A DNA stretch of 33,896 bases, taken from assembly GCF_021731985.1 (NCBI RefSeq), contig NZ_JAKFWH010000081.1, positions 1-33,896 on the forward strand, in the 5' to 3' direction. Source of the DNA: Nitrosomonas sp. (GTDB taxonomy: Bacteria > Pseudomonadota > Gammaproteobacteria > Burkholderiales > Nitrosomonadaceae). The notes below the pieces were generated by a model. It saw only the letters and a list, made by a program, of their open reading frames with translations. It had not been told where the DNA came from and made no database searches. Both the position numbers and the translations under genes were made by a program. Positions 22,658 to 33,499 of this stretch are shown here, one piece after another; the stretch's first letter is position 1; the number at the start of each line of letters is the position of its first letter.

Positions 22658-25600
22658 CTAAACACCGACGAGCGTAACATTCCCAAACTCAAATTCAATG
22701 GCACTCACCAAATAATCGCTTCCATCCCATATGCCGCCATGGCCGTAATTTACTGGATTACTCAAATAATCCCCGGATGCATTGGCAAAACCTCCAAAAA
22801 CAAACGCATCACCATTGTAAGCACCGGCTGTGAACACCACCGAGGAGAAACCGCTGGCATGATCCAAAGTAATCGTCTTGCTTATGCCGGTAGCATTGGC
22901 ATTAAATGTTAACTCATCAACCACCAATCCGGAGCTATCCAACAACTGTAACCGGCCTGCTTCAAAATTTTTCCCTGATTGATCCACGTTAAATGCATAT
23001 AAATCAATCGTGACGCTAGTAGCTTCTTTAGTCAGATCGAACCGCAACGCTTCCGTGCCATCAATCTCCTGAGGTATTGAGGATGTTTTAAGCGATTGCC
23101 CGCTCACACCAATGTCACCTCTGAAAATATCCCCGCCCGATAACACATCCGGCTTGGTTCCATTTAAAGCTGCACTACTCCAAATTTCTGCCGGATTCAG
23201 GTAATTGGATTTATGGCTAATGCGGATGGCTTCATTGGTCCAGTCATTTAACCAAGCATTCGGTTCAGATGATGGAATGAACATCGGTGCATCGCCGATT
23301 CGCACTTTTTCAGGTGGAATGACATCATTGACCAGCACAGCCAAATTACCGGCATTGACATGTGTGCCATCCTCGTCAATCAGATCGGTGCTGATTGTAT
23401 AGTTGCCATCGGCAGCGAAAGTATGTGTGACATCCCCAGCCGCACTATAGGAATCACTGCTACCATCGCCCCAATTGACGATGTAACTGGTGACCGTATC
23501 AGTTCCCGGATCAGTGATTGCACCCAGATTGAGCGTATAGCCAATGCCTTCGTTCACACTCGGAGCGCCTGACAAAGCAATCGTTGGCGCTACATCGTTA
23601 ACATTAATCGCAAATTGCTGTGTTATCGTATCCTCACTGCCATCCGATACTGTAATACTGACAGTATGACTGGCATTGCCATCTGCAAAGGAGCGGTTGA
23701 TATTAGCGCTATAGACACCCGCTGCAATAGTGCCTGTTTCACTGGCCGAACCATCTCCCCAATTAATACTATAGGTTCTGCCGTCGTTATCGGCATCCGC
23801 ATCATCAGTAATACTGATCAGACGATTGAACGTATCGCCTTCATTCAGCACCGCATTGTCGCCCGCATTCAAGTTAAGGCCTACTGAAGGCCCAAAAACT
23901 TGCACCTGTTCCAATGCAGCTAGCGCGAATTCGACTGAACCAGTCAACGCGACATCCAGCACCGCATTCTCGAACTCAAGGGTGCCTTCCGTCAAACCGA
24001 CACCACGCACGATTTCCTCTGCCGCAGCCCGTACCGCAGGATCAAGATCGTTAACCGTAATGGCGTGCGCAGGAAAATCGCGATTGGTAAATGTATCGGT
24101 GGATTGCCCGTCTGCGTATACGAACAAAGAGGTTTCCGGTGTGATGCGCCAGGAATCCGCGAATGCGCCGTACAAATCTATCGCAGAAACATGGCCAGCT
24201 AGGACTGTGCCATTGGCAAGTGCGATATCGTTGGTACGATCGCCATCGTGATTGCCGAGCAACCCTGAAATTTCGCCGCTACGGTCATTGCTCAGAAAGG
24301 TGTTCACATCGATGAAAGCGGAACGGAAATTAGCCAGGAAACCATCGCCGTGCGCATTAGTTACTATGTAAGCATTGCCTTCCCGGTAGATAGAACCACC
24401 GCCCACTGCAATCGTTTCGCCATCGACGATAACCACGAATTCACCGTTGATATTGACCGAATTGGGTTGATCTTTATAAATGCCCACCACATCATCACCA
24501 ACACGCATGGCGACCGCGGCATTAACGGAAACATCACGATCTCCCCAAGGCTGTTGACGCACTTGTATTTCCAAACCGGGGTCCGTGCCACGCACTAAAG
24601 TAAATTCACCGACTGATTGGAAATCGTACTGATGACCATCGAAGGTGCGAAGGTGAGGATCGCCGTTTGAGAAACCATTATTGTTAGGAGTACTTGTTTC
24701 TATTATTTCTTTAACCAAAGAATGAAATAGGTTAGCAATGGCATCTAAGATTTTTTTTATCGAAAAAACTCCAGTTTCTGAGAGTCCTACACTTGCTCCA
24801 ATACCTACACCTGTACCAACAGTAAATCCATACCCCGACATTCCCGGATGAGGCCCTTGATCTGTATAGGAAATTGATCCACCAACTGATAAACCAGCAT
24901 CCACATCTACAGATATAGCATGACCTGATAGGCCGTCTAAGCTTGAATAATATCCAAACCCACCACCAAGATCTGCTTGTATACCTATACCACCACGTCC
25001 TGTTAGATAAAAACCATAATCTCTACTTTCTTCATCATAATAAGCACCAGCTCCGAGACCAAAACCAGCACCAAGAAAATAATTGCCTGAGCCACCAAAG
25101 GTAATAGTACGCGATCCTTCAGGATCGAGATATGTAATTGAAGAATTACCAGCAAATCGATAGAGATTTATTTGATCACCTGTTATCCAGAGCGGATCTT
25201 CCGACAAAAATCGCCCCATATTGCCATCATAAAATCGTGCACGCATGTAATTGAGGCCGTTTGCTTCTTCCGATACACCCAGTGCACCATTGAATTCATA
25301 CGGATTATCAATAGTCTCATCTTTAAACAACTCAGTGCCAAAAGGGGCATAGTCATAACGGTTTACCAGCGATCCGGTGCTATCGGTCATACCAGTCACT
25401 GACCCGACACCATCGATATCATAATAAGTGGCTGAGCCATCTTCTGCGATCCGGCTGGCTAATCCCAATCCATGCGCGTAAGAAGCAATCAGCGATCCAT
25501 CATGAGCATATTCGTCCACCACATCCCCCAATCCAAAAGGATCAATAAGGAATTCCGCACGTACGCCATTCTCAATCGTCGCCGAGCGGTTGCCAAACAC

Positions 25601-28600
25601 ATCGTATTCATACTGCGTCACATCACCCGCGGCCGTCGTCACTGAAACCAGACGGTTTTCCAGGTCATAAGCATAGTGCCAGGTGCCGCTCGAATCTGTT
25701 TTGCTGATCAGATTACCATCAGCGTCGTACGAAAGATTAGCATCTCCCGCTGTTTGATATTGATTCAGCGCATTGGCGGTGTAGTGTGTCGTGACACCAT
25801 CTTCGATTTGACTTACTCGATTTCCTGCAGCGTCATAGACATATTCGATATGCTTGTCGGGCAAGCCTACACGGGTTGAGGTGAATTGCGCCGAAGTGAG
25901 CTGCCCGACTGCATCATAACCATAAGCCCAGGTCCCCTCGGAGGTTTCCATTCCAATACGATTGCCCGCACTGTCATAGCTGTAGGTGTAATGGGAATTT
26001 TCACTGCCATGGGCATCCAGGTTGATAATTTCCCGCAACCGGCCGGCTGCATCGTAGCTATACGTGGTTGCTGTGCCATTGCCATTGTCTTCACGAATCA
26101 GGTTACCGGCAGCATCATACGTATAGTCGACCAAAGTACCCGTATTGTTGCTGAGGTTGATCAAACGTCCAGCCGTATCGTACTGGTAAAGCTGCGCTTT
26201 ACCATCCTGATCGGTCATCGACGTGCGGCGACCACCCGTATCGTAGGTATAAGTCAAAGATCGACCATTCGGGTATTCAATTTCGGTGACGCGCCCTGCG
26301 GCATCATAACTAAGCGCAGTGGTTCCTTCAGCCGCCGTTGCTGTCAACATGCGCCCTGACGCGTCATAGGTGTAATTAACAGGACCGGAAGTACCAGCGG
26401 ATTGGCCAATCAACTGGCCACGCGCATCATAATCATAGGATGCTGAGTCTCCACGCCGATTGGTAAAGTTGCTGACATTTCCATTGGTATCAAAACCAAA
26501 ATTCAAATGCGTGCCATCCACCCAGGTGGCTTGCGTCAACTGTCCTTTGTCATTGTAGGCAAAGTGCCGGGTGGATCCATTCGCATCGGTGAAACTCACC
26601 GGCACGTTCAGTGTGTCATCATAGGAATAGGCCAGTGTTGCGCCAGTGGCATCGATGAACGAAGTTGGGCGCCCCTGTGCATCGAACGCAAACGCGACCG
26701 TGGAGCCATCCGGAAGCCTCATTCCGGTTAGATTGCCTTGTGTGTCATAGACCAAGGATGCTGCCGCACCCGTGCTATCGGTGATGGTGGCAGCTTGTCC
26801 ATCAGGAGCCAAGCTGATATGCGCAGTACGGCCTGCACCATCGGTAACCGTGTAGCCTCCGAGATCATCGTAACTGAATGAAGCGGTTTCTAGCCCATCC
26901 GCTACGGATGCTGACGCGAGCCGTCCTGCTGCGTCATAGGCATAAGCAATGGTTGCGCCGCCTGCAGCGGTCGTCCTATCCAAGTCACCGTTGGCATCGT
27001 AGGCAAAATTAGCGGTACCGGCACTGCTGGTTGCGGAAATAAGTTGATTGCCACTGCTTGAATAAGCCAGCGAGATCGTCTGACCATTGGCATCAGTTAC
27101 AGATAACACATTACCACTTGCATCTCGATTAATCGTCAGCGCATTACCATTCGGGCCAGTGAAACCGATAATGCGACCTGAAGCATCATAAGATGCTGTT
27201 GCTTCGAATCCATTGAGTGCAGTGGCTTTAATAAATGCGCCAGAATGGTTGAAGAAAAGCGTATTGCCATTCGATTGTTCGAGCTTGAAACCATCGGCAG
27301 TATGAATTAACGTACCTTCCATGTTTCCTGAGGAAGCATAGGATCCGTCAATATTCTTAGTAAAGACCGGATGCAGGGGAGGTACAGCGCCTAATGAATA
27401 GCCATCTAAATTAATCGTTTGCCCCACGGAAACCGATACTGTGTAGTAGGCGGCATCACGGGCATTCAACGTAAACAGCGTGTTCAAATCAGTAGAACCA
27501 CGCAGTGCAGCATCCCCATTGGCAGCAATATCCAGTTTCAAGTCACCCAGGAAGGCCCAGCCTGTGCCTGCTGTGCCTTCAGTGGAACGCTCAACCAGCG
27601 AGCCGAAATCACCGGCTTGTTCCAGCTCGAAAGCCAATGCAGCCAGGGCGCTATCGCTCCTGACTCCCAGTGAAGTCAAATAGTGACCATTCTCAGCCAG
27701 TGTATCGATAAGACTACCGACGCTGGTTCCGGCTTCAGCCTGGAAATTGGTAAATACACGATGCCATTGGGTATCCGATAACCATTCCGGTTTCAATTTT
27801 GATTCAAGGGAGCCCCAATCGATTCCCTGGTTAGGATCAACGATGGAAACCGAAACAGTCATTAACTTAAGTGTGGTCGCCATTTTTGTGGAAAAATCCA
27901 AAGCACCTGTTTCACCCGAATCCAAAGCACCCAAGCCATCGCCCAAGCCGAGCAGAAAAATGCTATCGGAAAATTCACCGGTAAGCGGATCGGCCAATAG
28001 TCCGCCATTTGACGCTTGTGCCACAAGCAGAGTACCCGCCAATGGCAAAGTTGAGTTATTCGCATAGGAGAATCGGCTCACTCCCACCTCGGCAGGATAA
28101 AGACTAGTAGGCACCTCGAGTTTACCTGTGATTGACGGCGGCTCAGCTGAACTAACCGAAATTGTTACCAGTGTTGGAGGACTGTAGCTGGCTCCATCAA
28201 AAGCCCGATAGATAAAGGTATCGGTACCGGTATATCCTGCATCAGGAGTGTAAGAAAACGAGCCATCTGCATTCAGATTTAAAGTACCGTGACTGACAGG
28301 TGTGACCAATGATGCCGTGAGGGAATCACCATCACTATCTGAATCGTTAGCCAGCACGCCTGTTAACGCATTAATAACCAGTGATAAGCCGCTTGTGACC
28401 GTGTAAGAATCTTCATTGGCAACAGGGGGGTGCTCTTCATCAACTGGCACAAGAGCAGCCGAGACAACGTAATCACCCGTGCTGGTTAAATGATCGCCAG
28501 TGCCGAGATAATACGTTCCGCTTTTTGACGGTGTATAGACGATATGTGAATTAAGGCCATCATCCCCATCATTATTCGATGTCAGCAAACTGCCACTGCC

Positions 28601-31600
28601 GTCAAAAAGAGAGAGCTGAGGATCGCCTAATCCGCTCAAACCGGCTGAGTTCAGGCGAAATTCATACGTTTGTCCAGCTACAAGTGAAACTTGGAACCAG
28701 TCTTGATCGCTACTGCTTTCGATCGTTCCTGTCGTTGAACCGCCAACAGTGACAACTCCGCTTGTGGCAATTGATGCCGGGTAATCGTCGGATGCTAATA
28801 AAGCCGCAGCGATGGTGTAATCACCGGTATTGGTTAAATGATCGCCAGCACCCAGATAATACGTTCCACTTTTCGACGGTGTGTAGATAATGCGTGAGTT
28901 AAGACCATCATCCCCATCGTTATTCGATGTCAGCAAACTACCACTGCCATCAAAAAGAGAGAGCTGAGGATCGCCTAATCCGCTCAAACCGGCTGAGTTC
29001 AGGCGAAATTCATACGTTTGTCCGGCAGCAAGTGAAACCTGGAACCAGTCTTGATCGTTACTGCTTTCGATCGTTCCTGTTGTTGAACCGCCGACAGTCA
29101 CAACTCCGCTTGTGGCAATTGATGCCGGGTAATCGTCGGATGCTAATAAAGCCGCAGCGACGGTGTAATCACCCGTGCTGGTTAAATGATCGCCAGCACC
29201 CAGATAATAAGTTCCACCTTTTGAAGGTGTGTAGACAATGCGTGAGTTAAGACCGTCGTCCCCATCGTTATTCGATGTCAACAAACTGCCACTGCCATCA
29301 AAAAGAGAGAGTTGCGGATCGCCCAATCCGCTCAATCCGGCTGAGTTCAGACGAAAATCATACGTTTGTCCGGCAGTAAGTGAAACTTGGAACCAATCTT
29401 GATCGCCACTGCTTTCGATCGTTCCTGTAGTTGAACCGCCGATAGTCACAACTCCGCTTGTGGCAATTGAGGCCGGGTAATCGTCGGATGCTAATAAAGC
29501 CGCAGCGACGGTATAATCACCGGTATTGGTTAAATGATCGCCAGCACCCAGATAATAAGTTCCACCTTTTGAAGGTGTGTAGACAATGCGTGAGTTAAGA
29601 CCATCATCCCCATCGTTATTCGATGTCAACAAACTGCCACTGCCATCAAAAAGAGAGAGTTGCGGATCGCCTAATCCGCTCACGCTGGACGAGTTCAGGC
29701 GAAATTCATACGTTTGTCCGGCAGCAAGTGAAACCTGGAACCAGTCTTGATCGCTACTGCTTTCGATCGTTCCTGTTGTTGAACCGCCGATAGTCACAAC
29801 TCCGCTTGTGGCAATTGATGCTGGGTAATCGTCGGATGCTAATAAAGCCGCAGCGACGGTATAATCACCGGTATTGGTTAAATGATCGCCAGCACCCAGA
29901 TAGTACGTTCCGCTTTTCGATGGTGTGTAAGCGATAAGTGAATTAAGACCATCATCGCCATCGTTATTTGATGTCAGTAAACTACCAAAGCTGTCATAAA
30001 GTGAGAGTTGAGGATCGCCTAATCCACTCAAACCGGCTGAGTTCAGGCGAAATCCATACGTTTGCCCAGCCACCAACGCCACCTCGAACCAGTCTTGATC
30101 GCCATTGATTTCAATTGTTCCTGTTGTTGAACCGCCGATAGTCACAACCCCAGTTGTGCTGGTTGATGCCAGATAATCGTCGGGTACTAAATCAGCAGAG
30201 ACAATGTAATTACCTGTGCTGGCCGAATTGCCATTGGCCCCCAGATAATAAGTTCCGCTTGTTGAAGGTGTATAGACGATACGTGAATTAAAATGATCAT
30301 CGCCGTCATTATTCGATGTCAGTAAACCGCCCCCACTGTTGTAAAGAAGTAACTGAGGATCGCCCAATCCACCTTCACTCGCCGAGTTCAGTCGAAACTC
30401 ATATTTCTGTCCAGCCATCAGTGTCACTTGGAACCAGTCTTGATCGCCATTGATCTCAATCGTTCCCGTCGCTGATTCGCCTATATTGACAACCCCAGTT
30501 GTGACAATTGTTGCCGGGAAATCATCCGGCACTAATGCAGCAGATACCGTGTAATTTCCGGTGCCGCTTGAATAAGCGCGTGCACCTAGATAGTAGGCCC
30601 CGCTTTCTAACGCCGTATACGTGATCAGAGAATTGAGGCTACCACCTCCATCATCATTAGAAGCTAATGCGCTTCCACTCGCATTATATAAAGTGAGAAA
30701 AGAATCGCCCAATCCACTCACACTGGCTGAATTCATACGAAATTGGTAGATTTGTCCAGCCATCAGTGAAACTTGGAACCAGTCTTGATCACCACTGAGC
30801 TCAATCGATCCTGGCGTTGAACCTCCTATATTAACAACCCCGGTTGTGGCAGTTGTTGCAGGAAAATCATCCAGCATTAATGCAGCAGATACGGTGTAAT
30901 TGCCGGTGCCGCTTGAATTTGCACGTGCACCCAGGTAGTAAGTTCCACTTTCTAACGCCGCATATGTGATCAGAGAATTGAGACTATCACTTCCATCATT
31001 ATTGGAAGCTAATATACTTCCACTCGCATTATATAAAGTGAGATAAGGATCACTCAATCCGCTCACACTGCCAGAGTTCAGATGAAATTGATAGGCTTGT
31101 CCGGCTATAAGCGATACCTGGAACCAATCTTGATCGCCACTGACTTCAATTGATCCTGTCGCTGAATCACCGATATTAACGACCCCGGTTGTGGCAATTG
31201 TTGCAGGGTAATCGTCGGGTACATGCACTAAATCAGCTGAGACAATGTAATCACCCGTGCTGGTTAAATGATCGCCAGCGCCCAGATAATACGTTCCGCT
31301 TTTTGACGGTGTATAGACGATATGTGAATTAAGAAGATCATCTCCATCATTATTCGATGTCAGCAAACTGCCACTGCTGTCGTAAAGAGAGAGCTGAGGA
31401 TCGCCTAATCCGCCCACACTGGCTGAATTCAAGCGAAAATCATACGTTTGTCCAGCTACGAGTGTTGCCTTAAACCAATCTTGATCGCCATTGATCTCAA
31501 TCGATCCTGTTGTTGAGCCGCCTATATTGACAACCCCAGCTGTGGAGGTTGATGCCAGATAATCGTCGGGTACTAAATCAGCAGAGACAATGTAATCGCC

Positions 31601-32956
31601 TGTGCTGGCTGAATTGCCATTGGCCCCCAGATAATAAATTCCGCTTGTTAAAGGTATGTAGACGATGCGTGAGTTAAGAAGATCATCCCCATCGTTATTC
31701 GATGTCAGTAAACCGCCACTGCTGTTGTAAAGGGAAAGTTGTGGATCGCCCAATCCGCCTTCACTCGCCGAATTCAGACGAAACTCATATTTCTGTCCAG
31801 CCACAAGTGAAACTTGGAACCAATCTTGATCTCCACTGAACTCAATCGACCCTGTTGCTGATTCACCGATATTAACAACCCCAGTTGTGGCAATTGTTGC
31901 TGGGTAATCGTCGGAAATTAAATCAGCAGAAACGATGTAATCACCCGTGCTGGCTAAATGATCACCGGCACCCAAATAATACGTTCCGCTTTTTGACGGT
32001 GTGTAGACAATGCGTGAGTTAAGACCAACGTCCCCATCATTATTCGATGTCAGCAAACTGCCGCTGCCATCAAAAAGAGAGAGCTGAGGATCGCCTAATC
32101 CGCTCAAACCGGCTGAATTCAAGCGAAATTCATACGTTTGCCCAGCTACGAGTGTTGCCTTAAACCAGTCTTGATCACCAGTGTTCTCAATCGATCCTGT
32201 TGTTGAACCGCCTATATTGACAACTCCGGTTGTGGCAGTTGTTGCTGCGTAATCGTCGGGCACAGCTAATGCTGCAGATACAGTGTAATTGCCTACCCCG
32301 CTTGAATTAGCACGTGCCCCCAGAAAGTAGATTCCACTTTCTGATGCCGTATACATGATCAAAGAATTGAGACTGCCACTTCCATCATTATTGGAAGCCA
32401 ATGCACTTCCACTTGCATTATATAAAGTGAGATAAGGATCACTTAATCCGCTCACACTGCCCGAGTTCAGACGGAATTGATAGGTTTGCCCAGCTACGAG
32501 TGAAACCTGAAACCAATCTTGATCGCCACTGACTTCAATCGATCCTGTTGCTGATTCGCCTATATTGACAACCCCAGTTGTGGCAATTGTTGCCGGAAAA
32601 TCATCCGTCACTAATGCAACAGATACCGTGTAATTACCGATTCCGCTTGAATAAGCGCGTGCACCAAGGAAGTAGACTGCACTTTCTGACGCCGTATACG
32701 TGATCAGAGAATTGAGACCATCGCCCCCATCATCATTGGAAATTAATTCGCTTCCACTCGCATTATATAAAGTGAGAAAAGAATCGCCCAATCCGCCCAC
32801 ACTGGCCGAGTTCATACGAAATTGGTAGGTTTGTCCAGCCACAAGTGAAACTTGGAACCAGTCTTGATCACCAGCGACCTCAATCGAACCTGGCGTTGAA
32901 CCGCCTATATTGACAACCCCGGTTGTGGCAGTTGATGCCAGATAATCGTCAGCCAT
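22658..32956 (-). CDS. Giant PPC-repeat / cadherin-like / RHS / VWD / PKD protein
   Basis: This is a 3432-aa protein. Residues 1-1502 hold 13 tandem PPC-like repeats of about 115 aa, each with GDQDWF and an NYTVS/DYTV end. About 1505-1600 is a cadherin-like domain (VLANDSDSDGDSLTASLV). About 1915-2510 is a series of YD repeats (YDAAGR-type), ending in the RHS core with YMRARFYDGNMGRFLSEDPL and DPEG near 2611. A Gly-rich stretch follows, then a VWD domain from about 2764 (GDPHLRTFDGHQYDF, GLLGNHDGDRTND, DSWRIT), two PKD-like domains (about 3020-3200, NWGDGS twice) and a unique C-terminus. No N-terminal signal peptide is seen, so C-terminal type I secretion is a guess. No toxin domain follows the core. 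The ATG (32954-32956) has AGGAG 10 bases upstream. Confidence 0.9.
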   Translation of the reverse strand: MADDYLASTATTGVVNIGGSTPGSIEVAGDQDWFQVSLVAGQTYQFRMNSASVGGLGDSFLTLYNASGSELISNDDGGDGLNSLITYTASESAVYFLGARAYSSGIGNYTVSVALVTDDFPATIATTGVVNIGESATGSIEVSGDQDWFQVSLVAGQTYQFRLNSGSVSGLSDPYLTLYNASGSALASNNDGSGSLNSLIMYTASESGIYFLGARANSSGVGNYTVSAALAVPDDYAATTATTGVVNIGGSTTGSIENTGDQDWFKATLVAGQTYEFRLNSAGLSGLGDPQLSLFDGSGSLLTSNNDGDVGLNSRIVYTPSKSGTYYLGAGDHLASTGDYIVSADLISDDYPATIATTGVVNIGESATGSIEFSGDQDWFQVSLVAGQKYEFRLNSASEGGLGDPQLSLYNSSGGLLTSNNDGDDLLNSRIVYIPLTSGIYYLGANGNSASTGDYIVSADLVPDDYLASTSTAGVVNIGGSTTGSIEINGDQDWFKATLVAGQTYDFRLNSASVGGLGDPQLSLYDSSGSLLTSNNDGDDLLNSHIVYTPSKSGTYYLGAGDHLTSTGDYIVSADLVHVPDDYPATIATTGVVNIGDSATGSIEVSGDQDWFQVSLIAGQAYQFHLNSGSVSGLSDPYLTLYNASGSILASNNDGSDSLNSLITYAALESGTYYLGARANSSGTGNYTVSAALMLDDFPATTATTGVVNIGGSTPGSIELSGDQDWFQVSLMAGQIYQFRMNSASVSGLGDSFLTLYNASGSALASNDDGGGSLNSLITYTALESGAYYLGARAYSSGTGNYTVSAALVPDDFPATIVTTGVVNIGESATGTIEINGDQDWFQVTLMAGQKYEFRLNSASEGGLGDPQLLLYNSGGGLLTSNNDGDDHFNSRIVYTPSTSGTYYLGANGNSASTGNYIVSADLVPDDYLASTSTTGVVTIGGSTTGTIEINGDQDWFEVALVAGQTYGFRLNSAGLSGLGDPQLSLYDSFGSLLTSNNDGDDGLNSLIAYTPSKSGTYYLGAGDHLTNTGDYTVAAALLASDDYPASIATSGVVTIGGSTTGTIESSSDQDWFQVSLAAGQTYEFRLNSSSVSGLGDPQLSLFDGSGSLLTSNNDGDDGLNSRIVYTPSKGGTYYLGAGDHLTNTGDYTVAAALLASDDYPASIATSGVVTIGGSTTGTIESSGDQDWFQVSLTAGQTYDFRLNSAGLSGLGDPQLSLFDGSGSLLTSNNDGDDGLNSRIVYTPSKGGTYYLGAGDHLTSTGDYTVAAALLASDDYPASIATSGVVTVGGSTTGTIESSNDQDWFQVSLAAGQTYEFRLNSAGLSGLGDPQLSLFDGSGSLLTSNNDGDDGLNSRIIYTPSKSGTYYLGAGDHLTNTGDYTIAAALLASDDYPASIATSGVVTVGGSTTGTIESSSDQDWFQVSLVAGQTYEFRLNSAGLSGLGDPQLSLFDGSGSLLTSNNDGDDGLNSHIVYTPSKSGTYYLGTGDHLTSTGDYVVSAALVPVDEEHPPVANEDSYTVTSGLSLVINALTGVLANDSDSDGDSLTASLVTPVSHGTLNLNADGSFSYTPDAGYTGTDTFIYRAFDGASYSPPTLVTISVSSAEPPSITGKLEVPTSLYPAEVGVSRFSYANNSTLPLAGTLLVAQASNGGLLADPLTGEFSDSIFLLGLGDGLGALDSGETGALDFSTKMATTLKLMTVSVSIVDPNQGIDWGSLESKLKPEWLSDTQWHRVFTNFQAEAGTSVGSLIDTLAENGHYLTSLGVRSDSALAALAFELEQAGDFGSLVERSTEGTAGTGWAFLGDLKLDIAANGDAALRGSTDLNTLFTLNARDAAYYTVSVSVGQTINLDGYSLGAVPPLHPVFTKNIDGSYASSGNMEGTLIHTADGFKLEQSNGNTLFFNHSGAFIKATALNGFEATASYDASGRIIGFTGPNGNALTINRDASGNVLSVTDANGQTISLAYSSSGNQLISATSSAGTANFAYDANGDLDRTTAAGGATIAYAYDAAGRLASASVADGLETASFSYDDLGGYTVTDGAGRTAHISLAPDGQAATITDSTGAAASLVYDTQGNLTGMRLPDGSTVAFAFDAQGRPTSFIDATGATLAYSYDDTLNVPVSFTDANGSTRHFAYNDKGQLTQATWVDGTHLNFGFDTNGNVSNFTNRRGDSASYDYDARGQLIGQSAGTSGPVNYTYDASGRMLTATAAEGTTALSYDAAGRVTEIEYPNGRSLTYTYDTGGRRTSMTDQDGKAQLYQYDTAGRLINLSNNTGTLVDYTYDAAGNLIREDNGNGTATTYSYDAAGRLREIINLDAHGSENSHYTYSYDSAGNRIGMETSEGTWAYGYDAVGQLTSAQFTSTRVGLPDKHIEYVYDAAGNRVSQIEDGVTTHYTANALNQYQTAGDANLSYDADGNLISKTDSSGTWHYAYDLENRLVSVTTAAGDVTQYEYDVFGNRSATIENGVRAEFLIDPFGLGDVVDEYAHDGSLIASYAHGLGLASRIAEDGSATYYDIDGVGSVTGMTDSTGSLVNRYDYAPFGTELFKDETIDNPYEFNGALGVSEEANGLNYMRARFYDGNMGRFLSEDPLWITGDQINLYRFAGNSSITYLDPEGSRTITFGGSGNYFLGAGFGLGAGAYYDEESRDYGFYLTGRGGIGIQADLGGGFGYYSSLDGLSGHAISVDVDAGLSVGGSISYTDQGPHPGMSGYGFTVGTGVGIGASVGLSETGVFSIKKILDAIANLFHSLVKEIIETSTPNNNGFSNGDPHLRTFDGHQYDFQSVGEFTLVRGTDPGLEIQVRQQPWGDRDVSVNAAVAMRVGDDVVGIYKDQPNSVNINGEFVVIVDGETIAVGGGSIYREGNAYIVTNAHGDGFLANFRSAFIDVNTFLSNDRSGEISGLLGNHDGDRTNDIALANGTVLAGHVSAIDLYGAFADSWRITPETSLFVYADGQSTDTFTNRDFPAHAITVNDLDPAVRAAAEEIVRGVGLTEGTLEFENAVLDVALTGSVEFALAALEQVQVFGPSVGLNLNAGDNAVLNEGDTFNRLISITDDADADNDGRTYSINWGDGSASETGTIAAGVYSANINRSFADGNASHTVSITVSDGSEDTITQQFAINVNDVAPTIALSGAPSVNEGIGYTLNLGAITDPGTDTVTSYIVNWGDGSSDSYSAAGDVTHTFAADGNYTISTDLIDEDGTHVNAGNLAVLVNDVIPPEKVRIGDAPMFIPSSEPNAWLNDWTNEAIRISHKSNYLNPAEIWSSAALNGTKPDVLSGGDIFRGDIGVSGQSLKTSSIPQEIDGTEALRFDLTKEATSVTIDLYAFNVDQSGKNFEAGRLQLLDSSGLVVDELTFNANATGISKTITLDHASGFSSVVFTAGAYNGDAFVFGGFANASGDYLSNPVNYGHGGIWDGSDYLVSAIEFEFGNVTLVGV
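28452..32953 (-). repeat. Thirteen tandem ~345-bp repeats inside the giant gene
   Basis: Units encode PPC-like domains of two types. Type A carries FLTLYNASGS and LGARANSSG; type B carries QLSLYDSSGSLLTSNNDGD and LGAGDHLTSTGDY, with a B' variant LGANGNSAST. From the N-terminus the order is A A B B' B A A B' B B B B B. The last four are nearly identical at DNA level (28452-29830), which suggests recent expansion by recombination. Confidence 0.85.
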
Positions 32957-33499
32957 TGAAAACAATCTCCTGTTTTATTTTTGTGGATATTGCGGTGATG
33001 GATCAGCCTTAAATTTTCTTCAAGAAGAAGTGAAATATTGAGAAAGTGAGGCATAAAAAATGCTGCTTATATTTAAGCAACACTTGGCAATTTGTCTCTG
33101 CAAGTCAATATTTCAATTGTACTTTAGCGATCTAGTCCGCATATTAGTACATTTGTCCTAGATAATCCATATGAGATATTCAGAATAGGCGAAGGTAAAT
33201 GAATTACTTCAGAGCAGAAAATTATTAAACATTTATTGAATTCCGAACGTATTGAAGAATTATACGGAATCAACAGGATAGATTTCTCGCCATGCTCGAA
33301 ATGACAGTTATTCGGAAGCTCCTTAATGTTTTGTCACCGAGAGAACTGCATCGTTTGATGTGTACTGGTATAACAATTCAATTACGTTTATAGTTTAGAT
33401 AAGATCACCTGATTAGAAAGATTGTTCAGCCAAACCCGATTTTTTCTATTATAAGGCGCATACTGACCCAAGCGAACCCACCAACAAAGAGGAACTGCC
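32957..33499. other. Intergenic region upstream of the giant gene and the IS
   Basis: This holds the giant gene's ribosome binding site and an imperfect palindrome near 33061-33082. It also has the half MITE at 33269-33327, and presumably the left end of the IS1595-type element around 33450-33475. I could not define the terminal inverted repeat with only one end visible. No gene or clear promoter is seen. Confidence 0.4.
33269..33327. mobile_element. MITE-like element, right half only
   Basis: These 59 bases match the right half of the element at 22438-22555 with four differences. The left half is absent. It is in the same orientation as the complete copy, and the pair encloses the giant gene. 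Confidence 0.6.

Noticed and set aside
23205..29250. Many plus-strand open frames antisense to the giant gene
   Set aside because: They mirror repeat codons of the giant gene in other frames and have no independent support.
33085..33102. Possible sigma-54 promoter (TTGGCA then TGC)
   Set aside because: The GG-to-GC spacing is 14 rather than the required 12, and it points away from the giant gene.
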